NCBI RefSeq assembly: GCF_946478925.1
Contig: NZ_CAMLDP010000053.1
Location: forward strand, 1 to 13,576
Reading direction: 5' to 3'
DNA from: an uncultured Nitrososphaera sp.
GTDB lineage: Archaea > Thermoproteota > Nitrososphaeria > Nitrososphaerales > Nitrososphaeraceae
Length of the DNA: 13,576 nt
The notes below the pieces were generated by a model. It was not told where the DNA came from. It saw only the letters and a list, made by a program, of their open reading frames with translations, and did not search any database. Made by a program: the position numbers and the translations under genes. This document shows positions 11,712 through 13,576 of this stretch, piece after piece (the first letter of the stretch is position 1; each line of letters opens with the position of its first letter).

Positions 11712-13025
11712 TTACTTTTTGTTCGGGTCGAACTTCTCGGTGATGTTCAGGACGACACCTGCGGCGATGGTTGTTCCCATGTCGCGGAGCGCAAACCTGC
11801 CGATCTCCGGAAAGTCCTTGAACGTCTCGATTGCAAGTGGCCTGACCGGCTTTATCTTGACGATTGCTGCGTCGCCCGTCTTTAGGAACTTGGGGTTCTC
11901 CTCTGTCGTTGCACCAGTCCTTGGGTCAATCTTGCTCACAAAGTGAGAGATTGTGGCTGCGACCTGCGCGGTGTGTGCGTGCAGCACTGGCGTGTAGCCC
12001 GGAGCGATTGCGGTTGGGTGCGAGATGACGATGATGCGTGCCTCGAATTCCTTTGCGACTGCTGGCGGGTTGTCTGCAGGGCCAATAATGTCGCCGCGCT
12101 TTATTTGCTTCTTGTCGACGCCTCTGAGGTTAAAGCCGACGTTGTCGCCTGCCTCTGCCGATTCGAGTATGGTATGGTGTGTCTCGATGGTCTTGATTTC
12201 GCCGACGGCGCCGGATGGCATGACTACGACCTTGTCGTTTGGCCTCATCTTGCCTGTTTCGACTCTGCCCACCGGCACGGTGCCTACGCCCGTGATTGTG
12301 TAAACGTCCTGTATCGGGACACGGAGCGGCTTGCCGATTGGCTTCTCTGGCGGCTCGAATGCGTCGAGTGCCTCTGCGAGCGTGACGCCCTTGTACCACG
12401 GCATGTTCTCGCTCTTCTTTACCAGGTTGTCGCCCTTCCAGCCTGACACCGGCACAAAGTTGACCTTGGCGGTGTTAAAGCCGACAGACTTTAGCATCTT
12501 TTCCACGTGGTCCTTGACCTCCTTGTAGCGAGCCTCTTGGTAGCCGACGTCGTCCATCTTGTTCAGTGCGACGACTATCTGGCCGACACCGAGAGTCTTG
12601 GCAAGGAATGCGTGCTCCCTGCCCTGTCCTCCTGGCTCGATTGATGCCTCTGTCTCACCCGGCTTGACGGAGATGACGAGGATGGCTGCGTCAGCCTCTG
12701 ACGCGCCCGTGATCATGTTCTTGATAAAGTCCTTGTGACCCGGAGCATCGATTAGCGTGAAAAAGTACTTTGCGGTCTCGAATTTCTGGAAAGCGAGGTC
12801 GATTGTGATACCTCTTTCGCGTTCGTCCTTGATAGAGTCCATGACCCACGCATACTTGAAAGTGTCACCCTTTCCGGTTGCCTCGGATTCCTTTGCATAT
12901 GCATCAATAGTCCTCTGGTCAATTGCGCCGAGATCGACGAGCAAGTGACCGACAGTAGTAGATTTACCATTATCGACGTGGCCTGTAACCACAATGTTCA
13001 GGTGTGGCTTTTTGCTAGCGCTCAT
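11712..13025 (-). CDS. tuf: Translation elongation factor EF-1alpha (aEF1A)
   Basis: The 437-residue GTPase brings aminoacyl-tRNA to the ribosome. All nucleotide-binding motifs are intact: GHVDNGKST (15-23), DAPGH (93-97) and NKMD (155-158). Domains 2 and 3 follow, including VPVGRVETG and the C-terminal block GRFALRDMGTTIAAGVV. Length is normal for the archaeal factor. The ATG at 13025 (MSASKKPHLN) is preferred over an in-frame ATG at 13043, because the TATA box centre lies 30 bases from the first and only about 12 from the second. rps10 follows immediately. The fbp gene starts divergently about 190 bases away. Confidence 0.97.
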   Translation of the reverse strand: MSASKKPHLNIVVTGHVDNGKSTTVGHLLVDLGAIDQRTIDAYAKESEATGKGDTFKYAWVMDSIKDERERGITIDLAFQKFETAKYFFTLIDAPGHKDFIKNMITGASEADAAILVISVKPGETEASIEPGGQGREHAFLAKTLGVGQIVVALNKMDDVGYQEARYKEVKDHVEKMLKSVGFNTAKVNFVPVSGWKGDNLVKKSENMPWYKGVTLAEALDAFEPPEKPIGKPLRVPIQDVYTITGVGTVPVGRVETGKMRPNDKVVVMPSGAVGEIKTIETHHTILESAEAGDNVGFNLRGVDKKQIKRGDIIGPADNPPAVAKEFEARIIVISHPTAIAPGYTPVLHAHTAQVAATISHFVSKIDPRTGATTEENPKFLKTGDAAIVKIKPVRPLAIETFKDFPEIGRFALRDMGTTIAAGVVLNITEKFDPNKK

Positions 13026-13050
13026 AGGGCAAGAACGCTCCATGGGCTTT

Positions 13051-13060
13051 ATTTATATTT
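13051..13060 (-). promoter_or_regulatory. tuf: Strong TATA box for tuf-rps10
   Basis: The minus strand reads AAATATAAATAAAG in this region, the most canonical TATA box of the window, centred about 30 bases before the tuf ATG at 13025. It fits high expression of translation genes. Confidence 0.75.
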
Positions 13061-13148
13061 CGCCTGCGATTCTTGCGATTTCTTGTACGCCTCGTTAGCA
13101 GATTTTTGGCGCCCCTGTGCAGGTGTATGAGGCCCGCGTGCAAAAAAT

Positions 13149-13170
13149 GTTCATTCCCACGGGAGGGAAC
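13149..13170. promoter_or_regulatory. 22-bp imperfect dyad upstream of fbp, candidate regulator site
   Basis: Arms GTTCATTCCC (13149-13158) and GGGAGGGAAC (13161-13170) match as inverted repeats at 8 of 10 positions around a central AC. The dyad ends about 11 bases before the fbp TATA box, a position suited to an activator or repressor. The symmetry is visible; binding is inferred. Confidence 0.4.
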
Positions 13171-13180
13171 TATCGGAAGA

Positions 13181-13188
13181 GTTTTAAA
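13181..13188 (+). promoter_or_regulatory. TATA box for fbp
   Basis: GTTTTAAA is centred about 31 bases before the ATG at 13216, giving a leaderless or very short-leader message. Confidence 0.55.
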
Positions 13189-13215
13189 CCAAGAACCGCG
13201 CTTTTTGCACCAGAC

Positions 13216-13576
13216 ATGCGGATCACAATCAGCGCTATCAAGGCAGATATTGGAGGCATCGGCGGCCACACCCGCCCAAGCGACGAGCTCGTCAACGCGG
13301 TGAAGGGCTTTGTGGCCAAGAACTCAAAGGGGATGCTTATCGATCATTACATTGGATTTAGCGGCGACGACATCCACATCATAATGACCCACACGCTTGG
13401 AGTCGACAACGAAAAGATCCACAAGCTTGCATGGGACGCGTTCACAGAGGGCACCAAGGTAGCCAAGGAGCAGGGTCTGTACGGCGCCGGCCAGGATTTG
13501 CTAAAGGACTCTTTCTCCGGCAACGTCAAGGGCATGGGACCGGGCGTAGCCGAGATAGAGATGGAGGAGCGCCCAA
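13216..13576 (+). CDS. fbp: Fructose-1,6-bisphosphate aldolase/phosphatase, N-terminal part
   Basis: The first 120 codons are present; the gene continues beyond the window. The enzyme (PF01950 family) carries out two gluconeogenic steps: joining triose phosphates to fructose 1,6-bisphosphate and removing the 1-phosphate. The N-terminus MRITISAIKADIGGIGGH contains Asp11 and His18, and FSGDDIH supplies Asp51 and Asp52. These match metal and substrate residues of the characterised archaeal enzymes. The product is cytoplasmic. Chemolithoautotrophic archaea need it to build hexoses. The ATG at 13216 gives exactly the conserved N-terminus, which must be exact because it lies in the active site. It is divergent from tuf. 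Confidence 0.96.
   Translation, partial: MRITISAIKADIGGIGGHTRPSDELVNAVKGFVAKNSKGMLIDHYIGFSGDDIHIIMTHTLGVDNEKIHKLAWDAFTEGTKVAKEQGLYGAGQDLLKDSFSGNVKGMGPGVAEIEMEERP

Noticed and set aside
13071..13148. Part of the divergent tuf-fbp gap checked for a tRNA or small RNA.
   Set aside because: No cloverleaf or clear stem-loop gene could be found by eye.

Overview
The window reads as a piece of chromosome from an ammonia-oxidising archaeon of the Nitrososphaera type (Nitrososphaerota, formerly Thaumarchaeota). The reasons are: an archaeal EF-1alpha gene followed by ribosomal protein uS10; an archaeal FBP aldolase/phosphatase; exported proteins ending in the PEF(G)-CTERM tail known from this phylum; a blue-copper protein; AT-rich TATA boxes about 25 bases before start codons in otherwise GC-rich DNA; and a dense set of copper-handling genes, as expected of organisms whose energy metabolism depends on copper enzymes. 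The genus is an inference.

Left part (1-7524, all on the minus strand). First comes the start of an exported protein cut by the window edge (86 to 1). Next is a three-gene unit read 1763 to 281: a four-helix membrane protein, a protein with two winged-helix domains, and an exported, C-terminally anchored YtkA-like protein. A perfect 8-bp-arm palindrome lies on its probable transcription start, and a strong hairpin follows its last stop. Upstream are two large CopC-CopD fusion proteins (1811-3718 and 4597-7524) on either side of a small exported protein (3740-4513). The larger fusion (975 aa) also carries a YtkA-like domain and a seven-bladed Vgb/NHL-type beta-propeller.

Middle part (7525-10447). 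A divergent exported protein (7625-8317) is followed by three minus-strand exported proteins. The first two are small PEF-tailed paralogues; the third is an amicyanin/plastocyanin-like cupredoxin with a PEFG tail. Four exported proteins of the left and middle parts are predicted to begin, after signal-peptide removal, with histidine. That residue is a Cu(II) ligand in CopC and could be one in the others.

Right part (10447-13576). A BtuF-like binding protein without a signal peptide (plus strand) converges on the housekeeping pair tuf-rps10 (minus strand). Divergent from tuf is the 5' part of the FBP aldolase/phosphatase gene (plus strand), which runs off the window.

Most genes have a recognisable TATA box 24-30 bases before the chosen start, consistent with leaderless transcription. 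This spacing was used to choose starts for the cupredoxin, the BtuF-like protein and EF-1alpha. The working picture is a membrane and cell-surface copper uptake/trafficking locus beside translation and gluconeogenesis genes. No mobile elements, CRISPR arrays, tRNAs or rRNAs were seen.
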